Shown here piece after piece: positions 10,046-19,112 of a stretch of DNA of 64,000 nucleotides (position 1 is its first letter; the number at the start of each line of letters is the position of its first letter). The stretch is from Nguyenibacter vanlangensis (GTDB lineage: Bacteria; Pseudomonadota; Alphaproteobacteria; Acetobacterales; Acetobacteraceae): contig NZ_CP152276.1 of NCBI RefSeq assembly GCF_038719015.1, forward strand, positions 878,001 through 942,000, in the 5' to 3' direction. The position numbers were made by a program, and so were the translations under genes. A model generated the notes under the pieces. The model saw nothing but the letters and a program-made list of their open reading frames with translations. It was not told the DNA's origin and made no database searches.

Positions 10046-10805
10046 CGTCGGCCCCCTCGGCCAATATCGTCACTCCGGATTCCTCCCTGGACGCACCTGC
10101 CTCCGCCGTCCCGGCCCCCTGCGGCACGGCGGACCCGGCATGGGCGCGCAGCGCGGGATTGTCCGGCACGTCGACCAGCAATTCCTCGCGCCGCGGCAGG
10201 TCGCGCAGGTCGCGCAGGCCGAAATGGCGCAGGAAATCGGCCGACGTCCCCCACAGGATCGGCCGGCCCGGCACCTCCTTGCGGCCGCGCGGCACGATCA
10301 GCGACGCCTCCAGCAGTGTGTCCAGCACCTGCTGGCTCAGCGAAACGCCGCGAATCTCCTCGATTTCGGCGCGGGTACAGGGCTGGTGATAGGCGACGAT
10401 GGCCAGCGTCTCCATGGTGGCGCGCGCCAGCCGCCGCGGCCGGTGCAACACGCGGGTCAGGCGCGGCGCCAGGTCGGGCGCGGTGCGGAACTGCCAGCCG
10501 CCGGCCACCTGCACCGGCGCGACGCCGCGCCCGTCATACCGCGCGACCACCGCGTCGATCACGCCGCGGACATAGGTGCTCAGATCCTCGATATCCGCCG
10601 GGACCTGGCCCTGGGCCTCCAGCAATTCGGCGACCACCCGCTCGGACACCGGATCGGCGCTGGCGAAGACCAGGGCCTCGACCAGCCGCACCGCCAGTTC
10701 GGGCGGCGCCGGCAACCCAGCAGGGGGGGCAGCAGGTGGGGCGGCAGGTGGGGCCGCGTCGGCAGCCATGTCGGTAGCCATATCGGGGGTCGTCTCGTCG
10801 GTCAT
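10038..10805 (-). CDS. scpB: Segregation and condensation protein B
   Basis: A 255-residue kleisin-partner protein of the SMC-ScpAB condensin that compacts and segregates chromosomes. The first 35 residues are an Ala/Pro-rich repeat (AAPPAAPPA). The rest is the double winged-helix family domain, with LVEALVFASADPVSE near residue 40, the TLAIVAYHQPCTRAEIEEIRG block, and a C-terminal GRPILWGTSADFLRHFGL motif that is highly diagnostic. Its start overlaps the scpA stop by four bases, indicating translational coupling. Confidence 0.95.
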   Translation of the reverse strand: MTDETTPDMATDMAADAAPPAAPPAAPPAGLPAPPELAVRLVEALVFASADPVSERVVAELLEAQGQVPADIEDLSTYVRGVIDAVVARYDGRGVAPVQVAGGWQFRTAPDLAPRLTRVLHRPRRLARATMETLAIVAYHQPCTRAEIEEIRGVSLSQQVLDTLLEASLIVPRGRKEVPGRPILWGTSADFLRHFGLRDLRDLPRREELLVDVPDNPALRAHAGSAVPQGAGTAEAGASREESGVTILAEGADDV

Positions 10806-11773
10806 TCCGCCGCGTCCATCCTCTCGGGAGCCGCTTCGCCCGCTGCCTGTTCGTCCGCCTGATCACTGGCAGCCTGATCATTGGCGGCAGCCTGGCCCGC
10901 CGGATCGCAGGCCCGCAGCATGATGCGGCCGAAAATTTCCTCCTGCCGCAATTCGATCGCGCCGTTCCGCGCCAGCTCCAGCCCGGCGATCAGGGTGCCG
11001 GCCATGGCGGCCCGGCGCAGCCGGGTGCGCTCCAGGTCATCCTCGGCATCCAGCCCCGGACCGGATTCGGGCAGAAAGGAATCCAGCGCGCACCAGCCGG
11101 CGCCGGCACCGGTCCCGGGGATGGCCGCCTCGGTGCCCAGCAGCCGGTGCAGGCGGGCCAGCGCATCCTGCACCGTCCAGAATTGCAGGCGCCGCGGCTG
11201 ATAGACCCGCTTGCGCGCCCCCCGGCGCATCGCCGCCATATAGGCGCCCATCAATTGCGGCAGATCCAGCGCCAGGCCCGAACGGTCGATTTCGGTCAGG
11301 TCCTCGCGCTCGCCCCGGGCAAAGACGTCGCGGCCCAGTTGCGGCCGGGCCGCCAGCCATTCCGCGGCCTGGCCGATCCGCGCCAGTTCCAGCAGGCGCG
11401 CCTGCAGCAATTCGGCCGCGTCCTCGGCATCCTCGCCGCCCCCCTCCTCGGCCGGCAGCAGCAGCCGCGATTTCAGCCAGGCCAGCCAGGCGGCCATGAC
11501 CAGCCAGTCCGCCGCCAGTTCCAGCCGGATGCGCCGCGCCGATTCCACGATGGCCAGGTATTGCTCGACCAGTTGCAGGATCGAGATGCGCGCCAGATCG
11601 ACCTTCTGCGCGCGCGCCAGCTCCAGCAGCAGATCCAGCGGCCCCTCGAACCCGTCCAGGCGCAGCATGGGCGCGGTCAGCCCCTCGGCCAGTCCATCGG
11701 CCAATCCGCCGGCCAACCCATCGACGGGCTCGCCCGACAGGTCGCGATCGTGGGACGGGGCCGCCTGCCGCAC
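10802..11773 (-). CDS. scpA: Segregation and condensation protein A (kleisin)
   Basis: The kleisin subunit that bridges SMC heads in the condensin complex. The diagnostic N-terminal block FEGPLDLLLELARAQKVDL begins about 40 residues in, and the C-terminal winged helix that contacts SMC is at about residues 245-290. The frame opens at a GTG (11773) and begins with a low-complexity segment of GLA/GL repeats. An internal ATG at 11668, just before LRLDGFEGP, is an equally plausible start. The C terminus is an Ala/Asp/Gln-rich tail. Ten bases separate the GTG from the SPOR gene stop. Confidence 0.93.
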   Translation of the reverse strand: MRQAAPSHDRDLSGEPVDGLAGGLADGLAEGLTAPMLRLDGFEGPLDLLLELARAQKVDLARISILQLVEQYLAIVESARRIRLELAADWLVMAAWLAWLKSRLLLPAEEGGGEDAEDAAELLQARLLELARIGQAAEWLAARPQLGRDVFARGEREDLTEIDRSGLALDLPQLMGAYMAAMRRGARKRVYQPRRLQFWTVQDALARLHRLLGTEAAIPGTGAGAGWCALDSFLPESGPGLDAEDDLERTRLRRAAMAGTLIAGLELARNGAIELRQEEIFGRIMLRACDPAGQAAANDQAASDQADEQAAGEAAPERMDAAE

Positions 11774-11783
11774 CGGATGTGCC

Positions 11784-12680
11784 CTAGAAACCGGCCAGGG
11801 CGCAGGCCAGGCCGTTCAGCCGCACATGCTCGCAGAACGAGGTCGCCTGCGCGATGCTGGCAAAACCACGGGTCCGCAGCCGAAAAAAGACCGCGCCATT
11901 GCGCTCGGTCCGTTCGATGATCGGCTCGTGCCCGGCGAACAGGTCGGGATAATGCTGGACCAGGCGCGCCCATTCCTTCTGCGCCGCCACCTCGGAATCG
12001 AGGGCGGCAAGCTGCACCCCGTACCGCCCGCCCGCCGGCGTGACGGATGGGGCGCCAGGCGGCGCGGGAAACGGCGCGACGGGCGCAGAAGACGGCGCCG
12101 CGACCGGGGGCGCAACAGGCGCGGGGCCGGCAACGGGCGCCTGAACGGGCGCCGCAACAGCCGCCGCCGTCGTGGCGGGCCCCGCGGCAGGCTTCATGAC
12201 AGGCTCCGCGGCAGGCGAATTGACTGGCGAATTAACGGGCGCGGACGGCGCCGCGGCGGGCGGCGCGCCATATTGCCGGGCCAACTGGTCGGGACGCGGC
12301 TGTTCCGGCAGCGGGGCCAGATGCGCGGCCGACCCGTCATCGGCGGTCGGGGCCTCGGCGCCCAGGACCTGCATGCCGCCCGGATCGAGCGGCCGCACCC
12401 GCACCGGTCCCGGCGGCGGCCCCAGCACCGGAATGCCCGACGGCTGGTGGCCGACCAGCGCCCAGCCGCCGATGCCCAGCACCAGCAGGCCACCCAGCCC
12501 CGCCGCGCCATAGGCCAGGCGCCGCGTCAGGGGATCGGACCCCAGCAGCCCTTCGAGCACGCCGCGACGCGGACGGGCGCGGCGGGGCGGCGCGTCGTCG
12601 TAATCGGCGCTCATGCGCTCGCGGGCGCGGCTCAGCCGCTCCGCATGGGGATCGCGATCCAGGGGATCGGTATCGTTCAT
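11784..12680 (-). CDS. SPOR-domain membrane protein
   Basis: A 298-residue protein with a cytoplasmic N-terminal segment, one membrane helix (AYGAAGLGGLLVLGIGGWAL, about residues 56-75), a long Pro/Ala-rich periplasmic linker and a C-terminal SPOR fold from about residue 220 (GRYGVQLAALDSEVAAQKEW to the end). SPOR domains bind denuded glycan strands of peptidoglycan at division sites, so a role in cell-wall binding or division is inferred from the family. Its start overlaps the argS stop by four bases. In many alphaproteobacteria a nagZ gene follows this one; here scpA follows directly. Confidence 0.85.
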   Translation of the reverse strand: MNDTDPLDRDPHAERLSRARERMSADYDDAPPRRARPRRGVLEGLLGSDPLTRRLAYGAAGLGGLLVLGIGGWALVGHQPSGIPVLGPPPGPVRVRPLDPGGMQVLGAEAPTADDGSAAHLAPLPEQPRPDQLARQYGAPPAAAPSAPVNSPVNSPAAEPVMKPAAGPATTAAAVAAPVQAPVAGPAPVAPPVAAPSSAPVAPFPAPPGAPSVTPAGGRYGVQLAALDSEVAAQKEWARLVQHYPDLFAGHEPIIERTERNGAVFFRLRTRGFASIAQATSFCEHVRLNGLACALAGF

Positions 12681-14470
12681 CGCATTTCCTCGACCGGCTC
12701 GACCCCCAGCACCGCCAGGCCGGACCGGATGACCGTGGCCGTGGCCTCGACCAGCGCCAGCTTCGCCCGGGTCGCCGCCGGATCGTCCTCTTGCAGGAAC
12801 CGCAATGTCGCATCATCGCGGCCGCGATTCCACAACGTATGAAAATCGCCCGCCAACTCACCGAGATAAAAGGCGATTCGATGCGGCTCATGCGCCAGCG
12901 CCGCGCCTTCGACCGTGCGCGGCCATTGCGCGATCCGCCGCAGCAGCGCCAGTTCGGCATCCGAATCCAGGCCGTCCAGGTCCGCCTCGGCCAGCGCGGC
13001 GGGGGTCACCTGCTGCGCGCCCAGCATCTCCTGCGCCGCCCGCAGCACCGAACGGCAGCGCGCATGGGCGTACTGAACGTAGAAGACCGGGTTGTCGCGC
13101 GTCTGGGCGACGACCTGGTCCAGGTCGAACTCCATCTGGGCGTCGGCCTTGCGCGTCAGCATGGTAAAGCGCACCGCATCGCGCCCCACCTCGTCGATCA
13201 GGTCGCGCAGCGTGACGAAGGTCCCCGCGCGCTTGGACATCCGCACCGGCTGCCCCTCGCGGACGATCCGCACGATCTGGCACAGCAGCACGTCGAAATC
13301 GGGCGCGCGCGCGCCATCCGACAGGGCCTTCACCGCCGCCTTCATGCGGGTGACATAGCCGCCATGGTCGGCGCCCCAGACATCGATCAGCACGTCCGCG
13401 CCCCGGCGGACCTTGTCGTCGTGATAGCCGATATCATTGGCGAAATAGGTATTCGACCCGTCCGACTTGCGCAGCGGCCGGTCCACGTCGTCGCCGAATT
13501 CTGTCGCCCGGAACAGGGTCTGGGGCCGCGCCTCCCAATCCTCGGGCAGCTTGCCCTTCGGCGGCTCCAGAACGCCTTCATACAGCAGGCCCTGCGCGTC
13601 CAGCCGGGCGATGGCCCGGTCGGTCACCCCGTCGGCCAGGATCCGCGCCTCGCTGGTGAACACGTCGTGATGCACGCCCAGCGCGTCCAGATCCTCGCGG
13701 ATCAGGCGCATCATCTCGGCCACCACGAAGGATTTGACCGTGGGCAGCCAATGTTCCGGCGCGGCGGGCTGCCCGTCGGGCTCGGCCAGCCCCGTGCCGT
13801 GATGCTGCGCCAGCGCCGCGCCGACCGGCACCAGGTAATCGCCGCCATACTGAATGCCGCCGGGCACCAGGGCGGCGAATTCCTCCTGCGTCATGGTGGT
13901 GCCGATGGCCTGCAGGTACCGCCAATAGGCCGCCCAGGCCAGCGCGATCACCTGCGCCCCGGCATCGTTGATGTAATATTCCTTGGTCACCGCATAGCCG
14001 GCCTTGGCCAGCAGGTTGGCCAGCGCGTCGCCGACCACCGCGCCCCGGCAATGGCCGACATGCATCGGCCCGGTCGGGTTGGCCGAGACATATTCGACAT
14101 TGACCCGCACCCCCTGCCCCAGCACCGCGTCGCCATAGGATTCGCCGGCCCGCAGCACGTCCCGCGCCACCGCGCGCAGCACGGCTTCATCCAGCGTCAC
14201 ATTGACGAATCCCGGCCCGGCCGGTTCGGCGTGGGCAATCCCCGGCACCGACGCCAGCGCCGCCGCCAGTTCCGCCGCGATCTCGGCCGGCCGGCGGCGG
14301 GCGATCCTGGCGACCAGCAGGGCGGCGTTGGTCGCCATGTCGCCATGGGCCGGATCGCGCGCGGGCGTCAGCTCGACCCGCGCCGCCACCTCGTCCGGCA
14401 GGTCCGGAACGATCCGTCGCAGGGCATCGCGCACGTGCGAGAGATAGCGGACGAACAGGCTGTCGGACAT
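12677..14470 (-). CDS. argS: Arginine--tRNA ligase
   Basis: Class I synthetase, 597 residues from the ATG at 14470 (MSDSLFVRYLSHV). The N-terminal Add1 domain recognises the tRNA D-loop. The class I HIGH signature appears as HVGH within SANPTGPMHVGHCRGA, and the KMSKS-like loop as MSKRAG. The C-terminal DALR anticodon-binding domain ends in VEPVEEMR. A start five codons further upstream is possible but less typical. dgt lies 64 bases upstream in the same orientation. Confidence 0.96.
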   Translation of the reverse strand: MSDSLFVRYLSHVRDALRRIVPDLPDEVAARVELTPARDPAHGDMATNAALLVARIARRRPAEIAAELAAALASVPGIAHAEPAGPGFVNVTLDEAVLRAVARDVLRAGESYGDAVLGQGVRVNVEYVSANPTGPMHVGHCRGAVVGDALANLLAKAGYAVTKEYYINDAGAQVIALAWAAYWRYLQAIGTTMTQEEFAALVPGGIQYGGDYLVPVGAALAQHHGTGLAEPDGQPAAPEHWLPTVKSFVVAEMMRLIREDLDALGVHHDVFTSEARILADGVTDRAIARLDAQGLLYEGVLEPPKGKLPEDWEARPQTLFRATEFGDDVDRPLRKSDGSNTYFANDIGYHDDKVRRGADVLIDVWGADHGGYVTRMKAAVKALSDGARAPDFDVLLCQIVRIVREGQPVRMSKRAGTFVTLRDLIDEVGRDAVRFTMLTRKADAQMEFDLDQVVAQTRDNPVFYVQYAHARCRSVLRAAQEMLGAQQVTPAALAEADLDGLDSDAELALLRRIAQWPRTVEGAALAHEPHRIAFYLGELAGDFHTLWNRGRDDATLRFLQEDDPAATRAKLALVEATATVIRSGLAVLGVEPVEEMR

Positions 14471-14534
14471 GCGATACGGTTCCACTCTGGACTGGTACTG
14501 ATGACTGGCTGCTGATGATGGACGATCGGGCGTT

Positions 14535-15737
14535 TCAGCCCGGCACGGACAGATCCGTCAACCGCCGATGTTCCTCCATCGCGAATCGGTCCGTCATACC
14601 GGCTATATAATCCGCCACGACGCGGTGCGCACCGGTCCGATCGGTCCCCTGCGCCTGCTGCCGCCACCCGTCCGGCAGCAGCGACAGGTCCGCGGCCAGG
14701 ATCGAGAAGATCGATTCGACCGCCATGCGGGCCTTGCGCGTCATGCGATTGACCCGCCAGTGGCGATAGAGCCGCGCATAGAGAAAACCGCGAATCGCTC
14801 CGTTGTCGCGCGCCATGGCCGGGCTGTAGGCCACGACCGGGGCGGCGGCGCGCCGGACATCCTCGGCCGAGGCCGGGGCCAGTTCCTCGAGATTCCGCCG
14901 CGTCTGCCCGGTCAGGTCGACCGCCAGCGCATTGATCACCCGGCGGATGGTCTCATGCCGGATCCGGTCGTCGACCTGCAGTTCCGCCCGCATGTCCGCG
15001 CTCATATCCCTCCCGCCCCGGGGCGGTTCCGCCTCGCCGGCCAGCCGCCGCACCTGCGCCAGCGCGTCGCCGACGACCGGCAGGCCCGCCAGGTCCGACA
15101 GGCACAGCAGGCCGGCGCGCAGCCCGTCATCCAGATCGTGGGCGTGATAGGCGATATCGTCCGCCATGGCGGCGATCTGCGCCTCGACCGGCGCGTAGCA
15201 TCCCAGGTCCAGCCCCAGCATCCCGGCATAGCGGGCGACATAGCCGGTGGGATGATCGACCGGCCCGTTATGCTTGATCAGCCCCTCCAGCGTCTCCCAG
15301 GTCAGGTTCAGCCCGTCGAAGCCGAAATAGCGGCGCTCCAGCTTGGTCACCTGGCGCAGGGTCTGGGTATTGTGGTCGAAGCCACCCCACTCGCCCATCG
15401 CGGCGGCCAGCGCGTCCTCGCCGGCATGGCCGAACGGGGTGTGGCCCAGATCGTGCGCCAGCGCCAGGGTTTCGGTCAGGTCCTCGTCCACGCGCAGATT
15501 GCGGGCGATGGAGCGGGCGATCTGCGCGACCTCCAGCGAATGGGTCAGGCGCGTGCGGAAGAAATCCCCCTGATGGTTGACGAAGACCTGGGTCTTGTAT
15601 TGCAGCGTGCGGAACCCGGCCGAATGCAGGATGCGGTCGCGGTCGCGCTGCCACGGGGTGCGGCTGGGCGATTCGGCTTCGGGATGGAGCCTGCCGCGCG
15701 CGGTGGCGGTCTGGACAGCATAGGGGGCGATGCTCAT
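14535..15737 (-). CDS. dgt: Deoxyguanosinetriphosphate triphosphohydrolase-like protein
   Basis: An HD-superfamily enzyme of 400 residues that cleaves dNTPs to nucleosides and triphosphate. Metal ligands are visible in FRTRLTHSLEVAQIAR and in the HD pair of LALAHDLGHTPFGHAGE. The MADDIAYHAHDLDDG block gives the later aspartate. The N-terminal RTPWQRDRDRILHS is typical of type 2 dGTPase-like proteins. It starts the leftward run leading to argS and is divergent from the Fe-S carrier gene at 15894, with about 156 bases between. Confidence 0.93.
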   Translation of the reverse strand: MSIAPYAVQTATARGRLHPEAESPSRTPWQRDRDRILHSAGFRTLQYKTQVFVNHQGDFFRTRLTHSLEVAQIARSIARNLRVDEDLTETLALAHDLGHTPFGHAGEDALAAAMGEWGGFDHNTQTLRQVTKLERRYFGFDGLNLTWETLEGLIKHNGPVDHPTGYVARYAGMLGLDLGCYAPVEAQIAAMADDIAYHAHDLDDGLRAGLLCLSDLAGLPVVGDALAQVRRLAGEAEPPRGGRDMSADMRAELQVDDRIRHETIRRVINALAVDLTGQTRRNLEELAPASAEDVRRAAAPVVAYSPAMARDNGAIRGFLYARLYRHWRVNRMTRKARMAVESIFSILAADLSLLPDGWRQQAQGTDRTGAHRVVADYIAGMTDRFAMEEHRRLTDLSVPG

Positions 15738-15893
15738 ATTGGTCTCAATCCCGCATGGGCGGCGTGCCCGACCGCCGGACGGGCCGGTCGCGCCTCCTGT
15801 GTCGATACCCTGCCCCGCGCCGCAAGACCAGTGCGCCCGGCTGGTGCCCGGCTAGTGCTACGACCCTGGCGCGCCACCTTGGCGCGCCACACG

Positions 15894-16295
15894 ATGATGG
15901 TGAACCCGATGGACATGACGCACCCCGACTCCCGGCCGGACGCCGGCTTCCGCGTTTCCCCCCAGGCCGTCGCCCGGCTCGAGGAAATCGTGGCCGCACA
16001 GCCGGCGGCAGGCGCGGTGGAGCAGGGCACAGGCACCCCCGGCTTGCGCGTCAGCGTGCTGGCCGGGGGCTGCAACGGATTTCAGTACCAGTTCGCGCTC
16101 GATGACGCGGCGCGCGCCGACGATACGGTCATTCCGGCCGGACGGACGCGCGTCCTGGTCGATTCCGCCAGCCTGGACCTGCTGGCGGGGGCCGAGCTGC
16201 ATTTCACCGACGCGCTGATGGGCGCGCATTTCACGGTCCGCAATCCCAACGCCACCTCGTCCTGCGGCTGCGGCACCAGCTTCTCCATCGACTGA
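15894..16295 (+). CDS. A-type iron-sulfur carrier (HesB/IscA/ErpA family)
   Basis: A small cytoplasmic protein that binds and delivers Fe-S clusters to client enzymes. The three conserved cysteines are in the GGCNGFQYQF block and the C-terminal SCGCGTSFSID. The frame is open far upstream, so the start is uncertain: ATGs at 15894, 15897, 15909 and 15915 are in frame, giving 126-133 residues, and none has a strong ribosome-binding site. MTHPDS at 15915 would match the usual family length. xthA follows 15 bases later, suggesting a two-gene unit. Confidence 0.9.
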   Translation: MMVNPMDMTHPDSRPDAGFRVSPQAVARLEEIVAAQPAAGAVEQGTGTPGLRVSVLAGGCNGFQYQFALDDAARADDTVIPAGRTRVLVDSASLDLLAGAELHFTDALMGAHFTVRNPNATSSCGCGTSFSID

Positions 16296-16310
16296 TCCGC
16301 CGATCCCCTC

Positions 16311-17087
16311 ATGAAAATCGCAAGCTGGAACGTCAATTCCGTTCGCCAGCGCCAAAGCCATGTCCTGGACTGGCTGGCGCTGGAAAAGCCCGACCTGCTG
16401 GGATTGCAGGAAATCAAGTGCGAGGACGGCGCCTTCCCCGCCGACGCATTCCGCGACGCGGGATACGAATCGGTGGTGGTGGGGCAGAAAAGCTATAACG
16501 GGGTCGCCATCCTGTCCCGGGTGCCGTTTTCCGTCACCGCCCGCGCCCTGCCCTTCCTGGCGGACGACATGCCGCAGGCCCGCTATGTCGAAATCGAGGC
16601 CGAGGGCCTGACCTTCGGCAATCTGTATCTTCCGAACGGCAATTCGGGCGGCAGCGCGGGGTACGAGGCCAAGCTGGCCTTCATGGAGGCCCTGGCCCTG
16701 CACGCCCAGTCCCTGCTGGGCGCGGGCCGCGATGTCATCCTGGCCGGCGATTACAATGTCTGCCCCACCGACGAGGACTGCGCCCCCCACGCCCTGCCGC
16801 CCACCGACGCGCTGCTGCGCCCGGAAACCCGCGCGGCCTTCCGCCGGCTGGTCTGGCTGGGCCTGACCGACGCGGTGCGGGCGCTGCATCCGCACGGGCG
16901 CTATTACACGTTCTGGGACTATCAGGCCGGGGCCTGGCCGCGCGATTGCGGGCTCAGGATCGACCACGCGCTGCTGTCGCCCCGCATCGCCGAACGGCTG
17001 CTCAGCGCCCAGCCCGACCGGGACGAGCGCGGGCGCGCCCAGCCCTCGGATCACGTGCCGCTGGTGGTTACCCTGGCCGCCCCCTGA
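16311..17087 (+). CDS. xthA: Exodeoxyribonuclease III
   Basis: A 258-residue AP endonuclease and 3'-5' exonuclease of base-excision repair. Family motifs are KIASWNVNSVRQR at the N terminus, the metal-binding Glu in LLGLQEIKCED, GDYNVCPTDEDC around the catalytic Asp-Asn, and the C-terminal QPSDHVPLVVTL with the active-site Asp-His. Length is normal. It follows the Fe-S carrier gene closely and ends before a terminator hairpin that belongs to the convergent gene. Confidence 0.95.
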   Translation: MKIASWNVNSVRQRQSHVLDWLALEKPDLLGLQEIKCEDGAFPADAFRDAGYESVVVGQKSYNGVAILSRVPFSVTARALPFLADDMPQARYVEIEAEGLTFGNLYLPNGNSGGSAGYEAKLAFMEALALHAQSLLGAGRDVILAGDYNVCPTDEDCAPHALPPTDALLRPETRAAFRRLVWLGLTDAVRALHPHGRYYTFWDYQAGAWPRDCGLRIDHALLSPRIAERLLSAQPDRDERGRAQPSDHVPLVVTLAAP

Positions 17088-17112
17088 AGGGCCGCCCCAC
17101 ACAAAAACGCGC

Positions 17113-17142
17113 AAAAAAGCGGGGCCGGGCTCCCCCGGCCCC
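17113..17142 (-). terminator. Rho-independent terminator for the gene at 17210-17548
   Basis: On the minus strand a GC-rich stem (GGGGCCGGG / CCCGGCCCC, plus-strand bases 17121-17142) is followed at once by a run of six U residues (complement of 17113-17118). This is the clearest intrinsic terminator seen in the window. It may also stop the convergent xthA transcript, but the U-run only fits the minus strand. Confidence 0.75.
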
Positions 17143-17209
17143 AATCCCTCGATCCCAATCCCCTTGACCCGGCCCCTTGACCCGGTCCCTTGACCGAACC
17201 CTGGAACCG

Positions 17210-17548
17210 TCAGCGCCAGCCGGGACGCACCCAGACCCAGCGCGGACCACGCCGCATCCAGTGGCCCCCTCCCCAGGCGCCGCGCGCGCCATAGCGCACA
17301 TAGCGGCCCGGCACCCAGACATAGCGGCCATTGATCCAGTCCCAGCCTCCGCGGCGCCAGATCCACTCCGGACCACGGGGCGGCGGTATGATTTCGGCGC
17401 GCGGCGGCGGCAGCGGCGACGGGGCCCAGCCCGGGGCGACCGGGCCATAGACCTGCGCCTGGGCCGAGGTCGCGTCATAGGTCACGAACGCACTGCCCGC
17501 CATCACACCCAGCGCCAGGACGGCGCGGCGGAGACTCTGCCTGCTCAT
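17210..17548 (-). CDS. Small exported protein with Trp/Tyr-Pro-Gly-Arg repeats
   Basis: A 112-residue protein with a signal peptide (cleavage expected after an AQA motif near residue 31). The mature part is Pro-rich, then very rich in Trp, Arg and Gly, with the repeated pattern WxxGxW / YVWVPGRYV. Such YXWXPGR-type proteins occur in many Proteobacteria as small outer-envelope or periplasmic proteins of unknown function. A strong AGGAGA ribosome-binding site precedes ATG 17548 and a clean terminator follows, so it is probably its own transcription unit. Confidence 0.8.
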   Translation of the reverse strand: MSRQSLRRAVLALGVMAGSAFVTYDATSAQAQVYGPVAPGWAPSPLPPPRAEIIPPPRGPEWIWRRGGWDWINGRYVWVPGRYVRYGARGAWGGGHWMRRGPRWVWVRPGWR

Positions 17549-17657
17549 TCCAAATCTTCTCCTGCATCCGGACGGGCCGGTGCCCGCTCCGTCGCCGTCA
17601 CTCTGGCCCGGCCATCATGGCGCGTGAATGGCAAAATGTGCCCGCTTGTAACACGCT

Positions 17658-19112
17658 TCATTCCGGCGCCGCCCGGTCGTCCGTCCCGCGCGCCCGGCGC
17701 GGCACGATCATCCCCAGCGCCAGGATCAGAACCAGCGTGACGCTTCCCAGCTCGATCTGCACCCGTGTATCGGGCGTCAGCATCATCGTCGCCATCACCA
17801 GCAGGATGGCGCCCACCGTCAGCCAGGACAGATAGGGATAGAGCAGCATCGGAAAGGCCGGCCTCCGCCCCGCGCGGCGCATCCGCCCGCGCAGCGCGAT
17901 CTGCGCGAACACGACCATCAGGTAATCGAACAGGATGATCGCGCCCGAGGCATTCAGCAGGAAACCGAACACCTCGCCCGGAAAGGTCGCGGCGATCACC
18001 GTCAGGACCGCGCCCACCGCCGCGCCGAAGGAAATCGCCCGGCGCGGCGCGCCGCTGGGCCCGACATGCACCAGCCGGCCGGGCGCGTCGCCATGCGCCG
18101 CCATCTCGAAGAGAATGCGCGACGTCACGTAGAGCGTGGAATTGAGGCAGGACGCGATCGCCACCAGCACCACCAGCGTCATCGCGCCCTCGGCGCCCGG
18201 AATGCCGATCCGGTGCAGCACGTCCAGAAAGGGCGAGTGCCCCGGCCGCACCTGGTTCCAGGGAATCAGGCACAGGATGACGCCCAGCGAGCCCATATAG
18301 AACAGCATGACGCGGATCACGACGGTGCGGATCGCCTGGACGATGTTGCGCGCCGGGTCGCTGGTCTCCGCCGCCGCCACCGTGGCGATCTCGGCCCCGG
18401 CGAAGGTGAACAGGATCGCCGGCAGCAGCGCCAGCGACGCGCTGAACCCATGCGGCATGAAACCGCCCTGGTCCCACAGATGCGCGATTCCGCCATGCAG
18501 AGGCGGACCGATCACCCCGAACAGCGCCAGCCCCGCCACGATGGTGAACAGGCCGATCGCGCTGATCTTCAGCAGCGAGAACCAGAATTCGAACTCGCCA
18601 TAGCCTCGGACCGAGAACATGTTCACGCCCGTCATCAGCCCGATCAGCCCCAGCGCCACCGGCAATTGGGCCACGCCCAGCATCGGCGCGACGATCAGCG
18701 CGGCGGCCTTGGCCTCGACCGACGTCACGACCACCCAGAACAGCCAGTACGACCATCCGGTGACGAAGGCCGCGCGCCCGCCCAGCCCGCGGCGGACATG
18801 GCCGACGAACGACCCGGCATCGGGGCAGTCGATCGCCATCTCGCCCAGCATGCGCATGACCATGAACACGATCAGCCCGGCCAGCAGATAGGACAGCAGC
18901 ACCAGCGGCCCCGCCCCCCGGATCATCACCGACGTGTTGACGAACAGCCCGGCGCCGATCATGCCGCCGATCGCGATCATCGAAACATGGCGGCTGCGCA
19001 ACGAATGGGCCAGGCCGCCGCCGCTGGACACCGCCGCGCCCGTGGGCTCGGCCCCTGGGGGCTCAGCGCCTGGGGGCCCGGCATCCCCCGCCTGTTCCAC
19101 CCGATTCAGCAC
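17658..19112 (-). CDS. APC-superfamily amino-acid permease
   Basis: A 484-residue inner-membrane amino-acid/proton symporter with about twelve predicted membrane segments. The family signature near the N terminus is SMIAIGGMIGAGLFVNTS, followed by the GEMAIDCPDAGSF block of the AnsP/GabP/ProY branch and the AGAEIATVAAAETSDPARN consensus loop. The substrate cannot be read from the sequence. The first 36 residues are a Gly/Pro/Ala-rich extension with GAEPPGAEPTG repeats. The frame opens at GTG 19112, which overlaps the EipB-like gene stop by seven bases. Confidence 0.88.
   Translation of the reverse strand: MLNRVEQAGDAGPPGAEPPGAEPTGAAVSSGGGLAHSLRSRHVSMIAIGGMIGAGLFVNTSVMIRGAGPLVLLSYLLAGLIVFMVMRMLGEMAIDCPDAGSFVGHVRRGLGGRAAFVTGWSYWLFWVVVTSVEAKAAALIVAPMLGVAQLPVALGLIGLMTGVNMFSVRGYGEFEFWFSLLKISAIGLFTIVAGLALFGVIGPPLHGGIAHLWDQGGFMPHGFSASLALLPAILFTFAGAEIATVAAAETSDPARNIVQAIRTVVIRVMLFYMGSLGVILCLIPWNQVRPGHSPFLDVLHRIGIPGAEGAMTLVVLVAIASCLNSTLYVTSRILFEMAAHGDAPGRLVHVGPSGAPRRAISFGAAVGAVLTVIAATFPGEVFGFLLNASGAIILFDYLMVVFAQIALRGRMRRAGRRPAFPMLLYPYLSWLTVGAILLVMATMMLTPDTRVQIELGSVTLVLILALGMIVPRRARGTDDRAAPE

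Noticed and set aside
17545..18756. Second minus-strand frame inside the amino-acid permease gene
   Set aside because: Its composition (Arg, Gly, Ala with no hydrophobic pattern) marks it as an out-of-frame reading of the permease.
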